A stretch of DNA of 64,000 nucleotides from Actinomycetes bacterium (GTDB lineage Bacteria; Actinomycetota; Actinomycetes; Nanopelagicales; Nanopelagicaceae), in assembly GCA_947383695.1 (NCBI GenBank), contig OX376642.1:1302001-1366000 (forward strand), in the 5' to 3' direction. Both the position numbers and the translations under genes were made by a program. Each line of letters starts with the position of its first letter. Within the stretch, counting starts at the first letter, position 1. The notes beneath the pieces were generated by a model. That model did no database searches and was not told the origin of the DNA. It worked only from the letters and a program-made list of their open reading frames with translations. Of the stretch, positions 34,875-43,379 are shown piece by piece.

Positions 34875-36977
34875 ATGTCTCTACAACCACGTACTAGCGC
34901 GCCCGGAAAAGCTCGTCGCGCAGCATCAGCAGGAAAGCCTAAGCGCGCAAAGAAGGCTGTTGCTTTTAAAGAAGCAGCTCCTAAAGCGCGTCACACAACT
35001 GCACAAAAGGCAGCTCGTAAGGGTGCAGCAGCTAAGCCCCAGACAGGTAAAGCAGTGTCAACTCGTCGATATTCAGATGTTGATACATCAACAGCATCAA
35101 AGAAGGAAGTTCGCTTAGTAGAGCGTTCAAAGTTGCGCGCAAAGCGTTACCAAGAACAAACCGCTTCAAAGCCACGTCCAACAGAAGCACCTGAAGAGCG
35201 CAAGGCACGTATCGAAAATTCACGACGTCCAGATTCACGTGCAAAGAAGTTTGTTAAGGAGCGCGAAGTTCGCGAATCAGCACCACGTGCAGAGCGAACA
35301 GAACGTCCAACAACACGTCCAGAGTTTAAGAAGACATACAAGAAGGCAGAACGTCCAGAGCGTCCAGCATTCAAGAAAGAGTCTGACACTCGTCCAACAA
35401 CACGTCGCGATGCAGTGAAGGCAAAGATTGCACGCACCGATGATGGTCGTCCAAACTTTGATCCACGCAAGCGCGAAAAGTTTGATCCAACCCGTCCAAA
35501 GAAGAGCAGCGTTGCACCTGATACACGTGCAGCTAACTTCCGTGCGGAGCGTCCAGTACGTGATCGCCGCAATGAATCACCTGCTTATGCTCGCGATGAT
35601 TTCAAGAAGCATGCAAAATCTCATTCAAATGCGGCGGTCGATTTTGGTGCAGATGACAACTACATTTCAACAAACCTTGCAGATGCAAACCTTGTTGATG
35701 CAACTCCCCTAACTGAGATCACAACTACTTTTGGTGATCTTGGAATTGCAGCGCCGCTAGTAAATGCGCTTAGCAAGCAGGGAATTCTGCATCCATTCCC
35801 AATCCAGATTGCAACACTTCCAGATGCTCTTGCAGGTCATGACATCTTGGGTCGCGGACAAACTGGTTCAGGAAAGACTCTTGCATTCGGTTTAGCACTT
35901 CTTAACAATCTCAATGGCAAGGTTGCAAAGCCTCATAAGCCATTGGCACTTGTTTTAACTCCAACACGTGAACTTGCTCAGCAGATCGATGAAGTTCTGA
36001 TGCCTCTTGCACGTTCAATTGGTCATGAATCAGTTGTTGTTGCTGGTGGAATGTCATACTCAAAGCAGATCACTGCAATGCGTCGCGGAACTGCAATCTT
36101 GGTTGCTACACCTGGTCGTTTGATCGATCTGCTTAATAAGGGTGAAGTTCAACTAGATCAGTTGCAAATTACTGTTCTTGATGAAGCAGATCAGATGGCA
36201 GATATGGGCTTCTTGCCTGTTGTTAAGGAAATCCTTGATCAGGCAAAGCTTGATGGTCAGCGTTTACTTTTCTCTGCAACTCTCGATCGTGGTGTTGATT
36301 CATTGGTTCGTCAGTACTTGAAGAACCCAAAGACTCACTCACTTCAAAACGATCGTGCCTCTGTTTCAACAATGGAGCACTACGTATTGGTTATGAATCC
36401 AACTGATAAAGATGACATCACAAATCAGGTTGCTGCTCGTAACGGAAAGACAATTTTGTTCGTAAAGACTCAACGCGGTGCTGATCGTTTAGCTGACAAG
36501 CTTGCTCACGCTGGTGTTCCAGTTGGTGCATTGCACGGTGGAAAGTCTCAAGCAGTACGTACACGTACTTTGGCGCTCTTCAAGGAGACTCCAAACGCTG
36601 CTCTTGTTGCAACAGATGTTGCAGCACGCGGTATTCACGTAGATGGAATTTCACTTGTTGTGCATGTTGATGCACCAACAGATCACAAGGATTACCTACA
36701 CCGTGCAGGTCGTACTGCTCGTGCGGGTGAGGCCGGAACTGTTGTCACTCTTGCGACTACTCGTCAGCAAAAGTCGATCGGTGGACTTACACAGCGCGCA
36801 GGAGTAACCCCTAAGTTTGTTGGAGTTACACCATTGAGTACTGAGTTAATGAAGATTACGGGTGCACAGGAGCCATCAGGTATTCCTTACATCGTGCCAA
36901 TCGTTGAAAAGTCAGTACGTAGCGGCGGAAAGCGTCCACGTCCTAACTCAAGCCAACGTCGCCGTCGCCCTCGTTAA
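34875..36977 (+). CDS. DEAD-box ATP-dependent RNA helicase with long basic N-terminal tail
   Basis: 700 aa from ATG 34875; an upstream in-frame start at 34824 would lie inside stem 4 of the leader. Residues 1-245 are a low-complexity Lys/Arg/Pro-rich tail with repeats such as RPTTRPEFKK and ERPAFKKE. The helicase core follows: Q motif FPIQIATLPDALAG, motif I GQTGSGKT near 335, DEAD in VLDEADQMADMG, SAT in LFSATLD, motif VI HRAGRTARAGEAG. It probably remodels rRNA or mRNA, as RhlE/DeaD proteins do in cold or ribosome assembly. The tail likely binds RNA nonspecifically. Confidence 0.9.
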   Translation: MSLQPRTSAPGKARRAASAGKPKRAKKAVAFKEAAPKARHTTAQKAARKGAAAKPQTGKAVSTRRYSDVDTSTASKKEVRLVERSKLRAKRYQEQTASKPRPTEAPEERKARIENSRRPDSRAKKFVKEREVRESAPRAERTERPTTRPEFKKTYKKAERPERPAFKKESDTRPTTRRDAVKAKIARTDDGRPNFDPRKREKFDPTRPKKSSVAPDTRAANFRAERPVRDRRNESPAYARDDFKKHAKSHSNAAVDFGADDNYISTNLADANLVDATPLTEITTTFGDLGIAAPLVNALSKQGILHPFPIQIATLPDALAGHDILGRGQTGSGKTLAFGLALLNNLNGKVAKPHKPLALVLTPTRELAQQIDEVLMPLARSIGHESVVVAGGMSYSKQITAMRRGTAILVATPGRLIDLLNKGEVQLDQLQITVLDEADQMADMGFLPVVKEILDQAKLDGQRLLFSATLDRGVDSLVRQYLKNPKTHSLQNDRASVSTMEHYVLVMNPTDKDDITNQVAARNGKTILFVKTQRGADRLADKLAHAGVPVGALHGGKSQAVRTRTLALFKETPNAALVATDVAARGIHVDGISLVVHVDAPTDHKDYLHRAGRTARAGEAGTVVTLATTRQQKSIGGLTQRAGVTPKFVGVTPLSTELMKITGAQEPSGIPYIVPIVEKSVRSGGKRPRPNSSQRRRRPR

Positions 36978-36993
36978 AACTTCCGTTAATTGA

Positions 36994-36999
36994 TAGGTT
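36994..36999 (+). promoter_or_regulatory. Predicted leaderless -10 box of the M3 peptidase gene
   Basis: TAGGTT, seven bases, then the ATG at 37007. It lies in the 29-bp gap after the helicase stop. Confidence 0.45.
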
Positions 37000-37006
37000 T
37001 CGCGTT

Positions 37007-39040
37007 ATGACTAACGCGAATCCATTTGCCCAACGAAGCACCCTTGAATATGAGCTGCCACCATTTGCTCAGATTAAAGAGGAGCACTACCTGCCTGCTT
37101 TCTATGAAGGTTGCGCAGAACAATTAGCAGAAGTTCAAGCAATTCTTGATGCTCCTGGTGCTGCAACATTTGAGAACACAATCGTTGCTCTTGAAAAGAG
37201 TGGGCAGTACCTAGGGCGCATGTTGCGCGTTTTCTACAACAAATCTTCAAGTGATACTAATGATGCCCTCGATGCAATTGATCAAGAAATTGCACCAAAG
37301 CTAGCTGCTCATCAAGATGCAATCGCTTTGAATCCTGTGCTCTTTAAGCGAATCAAGGATCTTTACGATGCTCGCGAATCACTTGGCCTCAATAGCGAAG
37401 ATGCGTGGTTGCTTGAGCGCTACTACAAAGATCTAATTCACAAAGGTGCACATTTAACAGATGCTCAGCGAGCACGTCTAAAGGAGCTCAATGAGGAGCT
37501 TTCATCCCTTCAAACTCAGTTCTCAAAGAATGTTTTAGCAGAAACAAATGATTTAGCTATTTTGGTAGAAACCGTTGTAGAGCTAGATGGTCTCAGCGAG
37601 AATGAAATTGCTGCAGCTGCTGCAGCCGCAAAAGACCGCGGACATGATGGCAAGTGGCTTATCGGAATGGTGAACTTCACCGGTAATCCGCTTCTGGATT
37701 CGCTAACCAATCGTGACCTGCGTAAAAAGATTATGCAGGCATCGCTACTGAAGGCCAATCGTGCAAACGATAATGACAATAAGCCTATTCTTTTGAAGAT
37801 GGTCAAGCTACGTGCAGAGCGCGCTAAATTGTTTGGCAAGGAAACTCACGCAGAGCATGTAATCGCAGTGCAAACAGCTGAGCACCCAGACAATGTGCAC
37901 GCAATGCTTCGCAAAATCGCACCTGCTGCTATTCGTAACGCAAAAGCAGAGGCAGATGATCTTAAGAAGTCAGCTGGAGCAGATATTGAAAGCTGGGACT
38001 GGGGCTTCTACACCGAAAAGGTACGCTTAGAAAAGTACAACATTGATACAACAAAGATGCGTCCTTACTTCGAGTTAGAGCGCGTTCTGCATGATGGTGT
38101 CTTCTTCGCAGCTAACAAGTTATTTGGAGTTACATTTAAAGAGCGTCCAGATTTAGTTACCTACCATCCAGAGGCACGTGCCTTTGAAGTAAATAATGAA
38201 GATGGGTCAAAGGTTGGTTTGTATATTGGAGATTTCTACACACGCGATTCAAAGCGTGGTGGCGCTTGGATGAACAGCCTTGTTAACCAAAACTTCCTCT
38301 TTGATCAGCTTCCGGTTGTAGTTAACAACTTGAACATTCCAAAGCCACCGGCAGGAAAGCCAACTTTGCTTACTTATGCTGAGACAACGACCTTGTTCCA
38401 CGAATTCGGTCACGCAATCCACGGCTTCTTGTCGCAGGTTAAGTACCCACGTGTTTCAGGTACAAGTGTTCAACGTGACTTTGTTGAATTCCCATCACAA
38501 GTAAATGAGATGTGGATCTTGTGGCCTGAGGTTGTAGAAAATTATGCACGCCACCATGAAACCGGCGAGAAATTGCCTCAGGAGTGGATCGATAACTTAG
38601 ATGCAGCAAGTACCTTTAATGAAGGTCATGCAACAACAAGTTACTTAGCTGCTGCGATCTTGGACCTTGCGTGGCACTCACTCACCACAGAGGAAGCGGC
38701 AAAGGTCACCGATGTAGAAGCCTTTGAAGCGCAAGCAATTAAGGATTATGGCCTTGATTTTGCACCTGTTCCAACACGTTATCGCTCTACCTACTTCAGC
38801 CATATCTTCGCTGGTGGTTACTCATCCGGTTACTACGGCTACATCTGGTCTGAGGTTTTGGATGCAGACACCGTTGATTGGTTTAAAGAAAACGGTGGCT
38901 TAAAGCGTGAAAACGGTGAGCATTTCAAGAACACACTTCTTGGACGCGGTGGATCAATTGATTCAATGCAAATGTTCCGTAACTTCCGCGGCCGTGATTC
39001 AAAGATCGAGCCGCTGTTGAAGCGTCGCGGTTTGCTGTAA
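37007..39040 (+). CDS. M3-family oligopeptidase / peptidyl-dipeptidase
   Basis: 677 aa, no signal peptide, so cytoplasmic. The zinc motif FHEFGHAIHGFLSQ is near 464-477, with the third ligand Glu in STFNEGHATTSYL near 538-550. The N-terminal helical region begins with LPPFAQIKEEHYLPAFYEG, typical of oligopeptidase A and Dcp. It degrades short peptides released by Clp, FtsH and other proteases. It converges on DUF5302 with 4 bp between stops. Confidence 0.92.
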   Translation: MTNANPFAQRSTLEYELPPFAQIKEEHYLPAFYEGCAEQLAEVQAILDAPGAATFENTIVALEKSGQYLGRMLRVFYNKSSSDTNDALDAIDQEIAPKLAAHQDAIALNPVLFKRIKDLYDARESLGLNSEDAWLLERYYKDLIHKGAHLTDAQRARLKELNEELSSLQTQFSKNVLAETNDLAILVETVVELDGLSENEIAAAAAAAKDRGHDGKWLIGMVNFTGNPLLDSLTNRDLRKKIMQASLLKANRANDNDNKPILLKMVKLRAERAKLFGKETHAEHVIAVQTAEHPDNVHAMLRKIAPAAIRNAKAEADDLKKSAGADIESWDWGFYTEKVRLEKYNIDTTKMRPYFELERVLHDGVFFAANKLFGVTFKERPDLVTYHPEARAFEVNNEDGSKVGLYIGDFYTRDSKRGGAWMNSLVNQNFLFDQLPVVVNNLNIPKPPAGKPTLLTYAETTTLFHEFGHAIHGFLSQVKYPRVSGTSVQRDFVEFPSQVNEMWILWPEVVENYARHHETGEKLPQEWIDNLDAASTFNEGHATTSYLAAAILDLAWHSLTTEEAAKVTDVEAFEAQAIKDYGLDFAPVPTRYRSTYFSHIFAGGYSSGYYGYIWSEVLDADTVDWFKENGGLKRENGEHFKNTLLGRGGSIDSMQMFRNFRGRDSKIEPLLKRRGLL

Positions 39041-39044
39041 AACC

Positions 39045-39236
39045 TTAGCCAGCAGAACCTGATCCCGATGGACCAGCTTTGCGCTGTACTTGTGGAGCGC
39101 CACCGCTGCGTTGTCCGCCGCGAATCTTTGATCCGGTTTCAGAATGGTTTTGAGTACCTGGTGCACCTGGCTTATTTTTCTTCGCTTCAAGGGCAGCAAG
39201 CATTCTTGCTTTCATATCATCATTCTTATCGGCCAT
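39045..39236 (-). CDS. DUF5302-family small protein
   Basis: 63 aa. Starts MADKNDDMKARMLAALEAKK and continues with a Gly/Ser/Lys-rich unstructured tail (GGQRSGGAPQVQRK). This matches the actinobacterial DUF5302 pattern of a short helix plus basic disordered tail. Function unknown; charge suggests nucleic-acid or ribosome contact, which is speculative. Located 15 bp after bldC. Confidence 0.75.
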   Translation of the reverse strand: MADKNDDMKARMLAALEAKKNKPGAPGTQNHSETGSKIRGGQRSGGAPQVQRKAGPSGSGSAG

Positions 39237-39251
39237 GAGTTAATCCTACTG

Positions 39252-39449
39252 CTAAGAGCTTGATTCCTTGTATTCGCGCAATCGTTCAAGAACTTCTGAT
39301 TCACGATAACGACGGTGGCCACCCAATGTGCGAATTGCAGTTAACTTTCCAGCTTTAGCCCAGCGTGTAACCGTCTTTGGATTTACATGGAAACGTTGCG
39401 CAACCTCTTTGGGGGTCAAGAGAACTTCAGCATCTGGGATGCGGTTCAT
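39252..39449 (-). CDS. bldC: BldC, MerR-like DNA-binding developmental regulator
   Basis: 65 aa. A single MerR-type helix-turn-helix: LLTPKEVAQRFHVNPKTVTR, then WAKAGKLTAIRTLGGHRRYRE. It is nearly identical to Streptomyces BldC, which binds direct repeats cooperatively and represses entry into development. In non-sporulating, streamlined cells it must have another target set. GGAG lies 6 bp before the ATG. A stem GTATTGC/GCAATAC (39499-39505 with 39523-39529) lies upstream and may be a regulatory site. Confidence 0.95.
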   Translation of the reverse strand: MNRIPDAEVLLTPKEVAQRFHVNPKTVTRWAKAGKLTAIRTLGGHRRYRESEVLERLREYKESSS

Positions 39450-39529
39450 GGTGACTCCTTTAGATTGGGCTGTCCGTTTTGGACCGTATTGGGGTGAAGT
39501 ATTGCGATTTATTCAGCGTGAAGCAATAC

Positions 39530-40345
39530 CTACGAGGCCTGCTCGTAGGCTTGAACTAAGCGCCATCGAGACATTAAACGTTGATATCCAACGCCCGCCA
39601 TCATTCCATCTGATGCGGCAAGACCTGCAACAGAGTGCGTTACATCTTCGATCGATGAATCTGATTCAAGTCCATCTTCACCAGATTCACGTAAAGCTTT
39701 ATCCATGTAATTAGCTAAGCCGCCGTAATCTAATTCAACTAATGACTCTGGATGGAACATTTCAAGCCACGCAAGCAGATTTTCTAACTCTTGCTCAACT
39801 GGACCATCACCAAAAGCATTAAGCACCGCATCATGTGCACCATCGCAACGCTGTTTTGCATTTGCGATTGTTGTTACCGCTCGACAATACAATCCATCGG
39901 CACTTGTTCCTCGAGTTCGCTCTTCTGGTGCAAACAAAATGAACCAACGGGGAGGAATAATCCAAGTTTCATTTAAAATATGTGGAACTTTATCTTCTAA
40001 TAAATCCACGCCCGCAGTAATTACCTCTTCCATTGCTGGAGAAACAAAGTACGGAACCACTGTGCTTGGAAGTGAGTCCTTGAAATTATCAAGTGCTGCC
40101 CAACAACGTGTCGCAGTTGCCCATGGTGAGACATAACGAACTCCATCGCGATCAAAGATGTGAACACCATCTGGTCGGCCTGCTGGAGGTTCAGGTTGAA
40201 CTACGCGATGCAGTGATAACTCTTCTTCTCTATTAAAGGAGAAAGGATCATTTTCTAAACTCTGCCACCGCAAACGGTCGGCAGGTTCAAATGCAGATAA
40301 TGGTTCGTAGATACGAAGTGAAGCTACGTACGGTGTTGGTCTCAC
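39530..40345 (-). CDS. Conserved actinobacterial protein of unknown function
   Basis: 271 aa from GTG 40345, which overlaps the DUF3073 stop. The protein begins TPYVASLRIYEPLSAFEPADRL and has GVRYVSPWATATRCWAAL near 66-83, then IIPPRWFILFAPEER near 128-142 and an acidic C-terminal part. No catalytic motif is recognised. Homologues are often found next to purM and DUF3073 in Actinobacteria, as I recall. Unknown function. Confidence 0.7.
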   Translation of the reverse strand: MRPTPYVASLRIYEPLSAFEPADRLRWQSLENDPFSFNREEELSLHRVVQPEPPAGRPDGVHIFDRDGVRYVSPWATATRCWAALDNFKDSLPSTVVPYFVSPAMEEVITAGVDLLEDKVPHILNETWIIPPRWFILFAPEERTRGTSADGLYCRAVTTIANAKQRCDGAHDAVLNAFGDGPVEQELENLLAWLEMFHPESLVELDYGGLANYMDKALRESGEDGLESDSSIEDVTHSVAGLAASDGMMAGVGYQRLMSRWRLVQAYEQAS

Positions 40346-40518
40346 GCACGTGGAATGTAGTTGCCCTCAGCAAATGGATCATCATCATCCTTGCGTGAGG
40401 TTGTATCAATCTCGCCATGAAGTTCCTTTGCAAGACGATCAAGATCCATATCTTGCGCGTTGTACTTCAAATCACGTGCAACTTTAGTTTGCTTTGCTTT
40501 TGCGCGGCCGCGACCCAT
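40342..40518 (-). CDS. DUF3073-family small protein, 58 aa
   Basis: ATG 40518 to TGA 40342, 58 codons, with a very strong Shine-Dalgarno GGAGGT 6 bp upstream. It starts MGRGRAKAKQTKVARDLKY, has the helix QDMDLDRLAKELHG, and ends in an acidic DDDDPFAEGNYIPRA segment. This is the actinobacterial DUF3073 pattern, which usually lies downstream of purM as here. Function unknown. It overlaps the next gene by GTGA. Confidence 0.85.
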   Translation of the reverse strand: MGRGRAKAKQTKVARDLKYNAQDMDLDRLAKELHGEIDTTSRKDDDDPFAEGNYIPRA

Positions 40519-40560
40519 GGGCGACCTCCTTCACTAATTGCTGTGCGTCAGGGAGGTAGG

Positions 40561-41619
40561 TTATCGCGCCTTGTAGGCGCCCTCCAAAGTTGAGCGTGGA
40601 TTTGAGCCTTCCCGCTCAGAAACCACCCCTGCAACCCAGGCTTTCATCCCACGAGCGGCCAAGGAGCGCAGCGTCAGATCAGCTACAGATGGATCAACAA
40701 AGGCGCTCATGCCGATGCCACAGTTCCAGGTGCGCTCCATATCGGCTTGAGGAACTCCGCCCATCTTCGCCATGAACTCCATTTCGACAGGAAGTGACCA
40801 GGTAGAACGATCGTATGTTGCTGTTAAATGTTCTGGAATAACTCGTGCAGTGTTTTCTGCAATGCCACCACCCGTAATATGTGAAAAAGCGTGAAGATGT
40901 TCTGGCATTGATTTAATCAACGCTAAACAATCAAGGGTATAAATCTCAGTTGGAGTTAAAAACACTTCGCCTGAGGTCTTGCCGTACTCGCTGACATTGG
41001 CGTACAGACTTAAACCTGCAGTTTTAATGATGTGTCGAACAAGTGAGTATCCATTTGCATGAAAACCACTAGATGGCATCGCGATAATTACATCGCCTGA
41101 CTTAACGCGATGAGCACCTAATTGACGCTCTGCATCTACAACTCCAGTTGCAGCACCCGCCACATCAAACTCATCATCATCTAATAAACCTGGATGCTCT
41201 GCTGTTTCGCCGCCGATCAAAGCTGTATTTGCCTTTGCGCAACCACGAGCAATGCCGGCAACAATATCTGCGATGTGTTCTGGAACAACCTTTCCAACTG
41301 CAATGTAATCAGTCATGAACAATGGTTCTGCTCCGCACACAACTAAATCATCAACGACCATCGCAACTAAATCTTCGCCGATAGTGTCGTACTTACCAAG
41401 TGCACGAGCAATTTCCGTCTTAGTGCCAACACCATCTGTAGATGTTGCAAGCAAAGGTTGTTTCATATCCTTTAACTTGCTTGCATCAAATAATCCAGCA
41501 AAGCCACCGATACCACCCATGACCTCTGGGCGTGAAGCTTTAGCAATTGAAGCCTTCATTAGCTCAACTGCGCGATCTCCTGCATCAATATCAACGCCAG
41601 CATCTTTATATGTAGACAT
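40561..41619 (-). CDS. purM: Phosphoribosylformylglycinamidine cyclo-ligase (AIR synthetase)
   Basis: 352 aa. Step 5 of purine synthesis: closes FGAM to AIR with ATP. TSTDGVGTKTEIA near 60-72 and GGETAEHPGL near 136-145 are the ATP and substrate loops. HITGGGIAENTARVIP near 247-262 is also diagnostic. One base overlap with purF. Confidence 0.96.
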   Translation of the reverse strand: MSTYKDAGVDIDAGDRAVELMKASIAKASRPEVMGGIGGFAGLFDASKLKDMKQPLLATSTDGVGTKTEIARALGKYDTIGEDLVAMVVDDLVVCGAEPLFMTDYIAVGKVVPEHIADIVAGIARGCAKANTALIGGETAEHPGLLDDDEFDVAGAATGVVDAERQLGAHRVKSGDVIIAMPSSGFHANGYSLVRHIIKTAGLSLYANVSEYGKTSGEVFLTPTEIYTLDCLALIKSMPEHLHAFSHITGGGIAENTARVIPEHLTATYDRSTWSLPVEMEFMAKMGGVPQADMERTWNCGIGMSAFVDPSVADLTLRSLAARGMKAWVAGVVSEREGSNPRSTLEGAYKAR

Positions 41620-43082
41620 CAGTGACCGTGCGCTTCCGTGATTTCTAGGCGCATCTTTCCTTCAGATAAATCCTCTGGGATGCGGATTGGATACTCACCT
41701 GTAAAACAGGCAGAACATAGCCTTTCTGAGGGCACTTTGGTAGAGGAAATCAAGCCCTCGAGAGATACATACCCAAGGGAATCGGCACCGATTGATCGGC
41801 GAATCTCTTCAACATCTAACCCATTAGCGATTAGTTCGGCACGTGAAGCAAAGTCGATGCCGTAATAACAAGGCCACTTAACCGGAGGTGATGAGATTCG
41901 AACATGGATCTCGCGAGCACCGGCTTCGCGCAGCATTCGGACAATTGCGCGTTGCGTATTTCCGCGGACGATCGAATCATCGACTACAACGATCCGCTTG
42001 CCCTCAATAATTTCGCGCAAAGGGTTGAGCTTTAAACGAATACCTAACTGGCGAATAGTTTGAGAAGGCTGGATAAATGTTCGTCCCACATACGAGTTCT
42101 TAACTAAACCCATTCCAAATGGAATTCCAGACTCTTTTGCATATCCAATCGCAGCAGGTGTTCCAGACTCAGGTACCGGAATCACAAGATCAGCCTCAGC
42201 AGGTTGTTCCTTTGCAAGTTGTGCACCAATTGCAACTCGTGTTCTATGGATTCCGCTACCAGCAATAGTTGTGTCAGGTCGAGCTAAGTAGACATACTCA
42301 AAGAGACATCCCTTTGGTTGCGCCTCTGCCCATCGTTGTGAACGCACACCATTAGCGTCGATCGAAATGAATTCGCCAGGTTCGATCTCGCGCACAAATG
42401 CCGCACCGACAATATCTAGGCCTGCACTCTCTGATGCGACCACCCAGCCAGTTTCCAACTTTCCAAGAACTAATGGGCGGACACCATGTCGATCGCGTGC
42501 TGCATACAAGGTGTGTTCATCCATAAAGACCAATGAAAAAGCACCTTCTAGTTGGGGCAGCACTGTTAACGCACTTGCCTCTACATTTTTTGAATCCTGC
42601 AATGCGATCAGAGCGGTCATGATCTCGGTATCGGTGGTCGCACCACGTGTGTAACTTGCTTCAAGTTTTTGAACTAATTCAGCTAAATCGCCGGTGTTGG
42701 TCAGATTGCCGTTGTGGGCTAAAGCCAGCGTTCCATACTTAGTTGGGCGCAGGGTTGGTTGAGCATTGACCCAGGTACTAGATCCTGTTGTGCTGTAACG
42801 GCAGTGACCAATAGCAAGATTTCCTTTTAGTGTTGCTAAATCACCTTCGGTAAAGACTTGAGAAACCAAACCCATATCTTTATACACAAGAATTCTTTCG
42901 CCATCACTAGTTGCAATGCCGGCAGATTCTGTACCTCGATGTTGCAACGCATAAAGCCCGTAGAAAGTTAACTTTGCTACCTCTTCACCTGGTGCCCAGA
43001 CACCAAAGACACCACATGCATCTTGTGGACCTTTATCTTCACCTAGAACATTGTGGTTGAGTAATCCATCGGGACGTCTCAT
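41619..43082 (-). CDS. purF: Amidophosphoribosyltransferase
   Basis: 487 aa. First committed step of purine synthesis: PRPP plus glutamine to phosphoribosylamine. A propeptide of about 21 residues precedes the catalytic Cys in DACGVFGVW, as in Fe-S-type PurF. PRPP loop VVDDSIVRGNTQR is near 373-385. Fe-S ligands are likely in the C-terminal CSACFTGEYPI and an upstream Cys (CLFEYVYLA). It overlaps the sterol-carrier-like gene by 4 bp. Confidence 0.96.
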   Translation of the reverse strand: MRRPDGLLNHNVLGEDKGPQDACGVFGVWAPGEEVAKLTFYGLYALQHRGTESAGIATSDGERILVYKDMGLVSQVFTEGDLATLKGNLAIGHCRYSTTGSSTWVNAQPTLRPTKYGTLALAHNGNLTNTGDLAELVQKLEASYTRGATTDTEIMTALIALQDSKNVEASALTVLPQLEGAFSLVFMDEHTLYAARDRHGVRPLVLGKLETGWVVASESAGLDIVGAAFVREIEPGEFISIDANGVRSQRWAEAQPKGCLFEYVYLARPDTTIAGSGIHRTRVAIGAQLAKEQPAEADLVIPVPESGTPAAIGYAKESGIPFGMGLVKNSYVGRTFIQPSQTIRQLGIRLKLNPLREIIEGKRIVVVDDSIVRGNTQRAIVRMLREAGAREIHVRISSPPVKWPCYYGIDFASRAELIANGLDVEEIRRSIGADSLGYVSLEGLISSTKVPSERLCSACFTGEYPIRIPEDLSEGKMRLEITEAHGH

Positions 43083-43375
43083 AACTGTGCTCCTAGCGGT
43101 AGGTACTCGGACAAATCTGCACGCACGCCAGAAGCTGCGATCTTTCCATCACTTAAAGCTTGTTCCCACAACAATTCTCCGTTGGCAAGTGCAAGCCAAG
43201 TTTGTGCATCCATCTCGATTGTATTTGGTGGAGTGCCACGTGTATGTGTTGGACCTTCACCACATTGAATCGCGGCATACGGAGGAATACGTACCTCGAT
43301 GGCTCGCCCAGGAGCTTTAGAGGTTAGAAGCGCAAGAGTGCTCTTAACCTGTTCAAGTATCTGAGGATCGCGCAT
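43079..43375 (-). CDS. Sterol-carrier-family (SCP2/MDMPI-C-like) small protein
   Basis: 98 aa. It contains VEVRIPPYAAIQCGEGP-like strands (here IEVRIPPYAAIQCGEGPTH) and the EMDAQTWLALANGELLWEQAL helix-turn typical of the actinobacterial sterol-carrier family that sits between purL and purF. No lipid-binding role has been shown from sequence. Four bases separate it from purL, and it overlaps purF, so translation is coupled to the purine array. Confidence 0.78.
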   Translation of the reverse strand: MRDPQILEQVKSTLALLTSKAPGRAIEVRIPPYAAIQCGEGPTHTRGTPPNTIEMDAQTWLALANGELLWEQALSDGKIAASGVRADLSEYLPLGAQL

Positions 43376-43379
43376 CTAC

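Noticed and set aside
39499-39529. GTATTGC/GCAATAC inverted repeat upstream of bldC
   Set aside because: Arms are 17 nt apart with no T-run; it might be a binding site, but the support is too thin for a separate finding.
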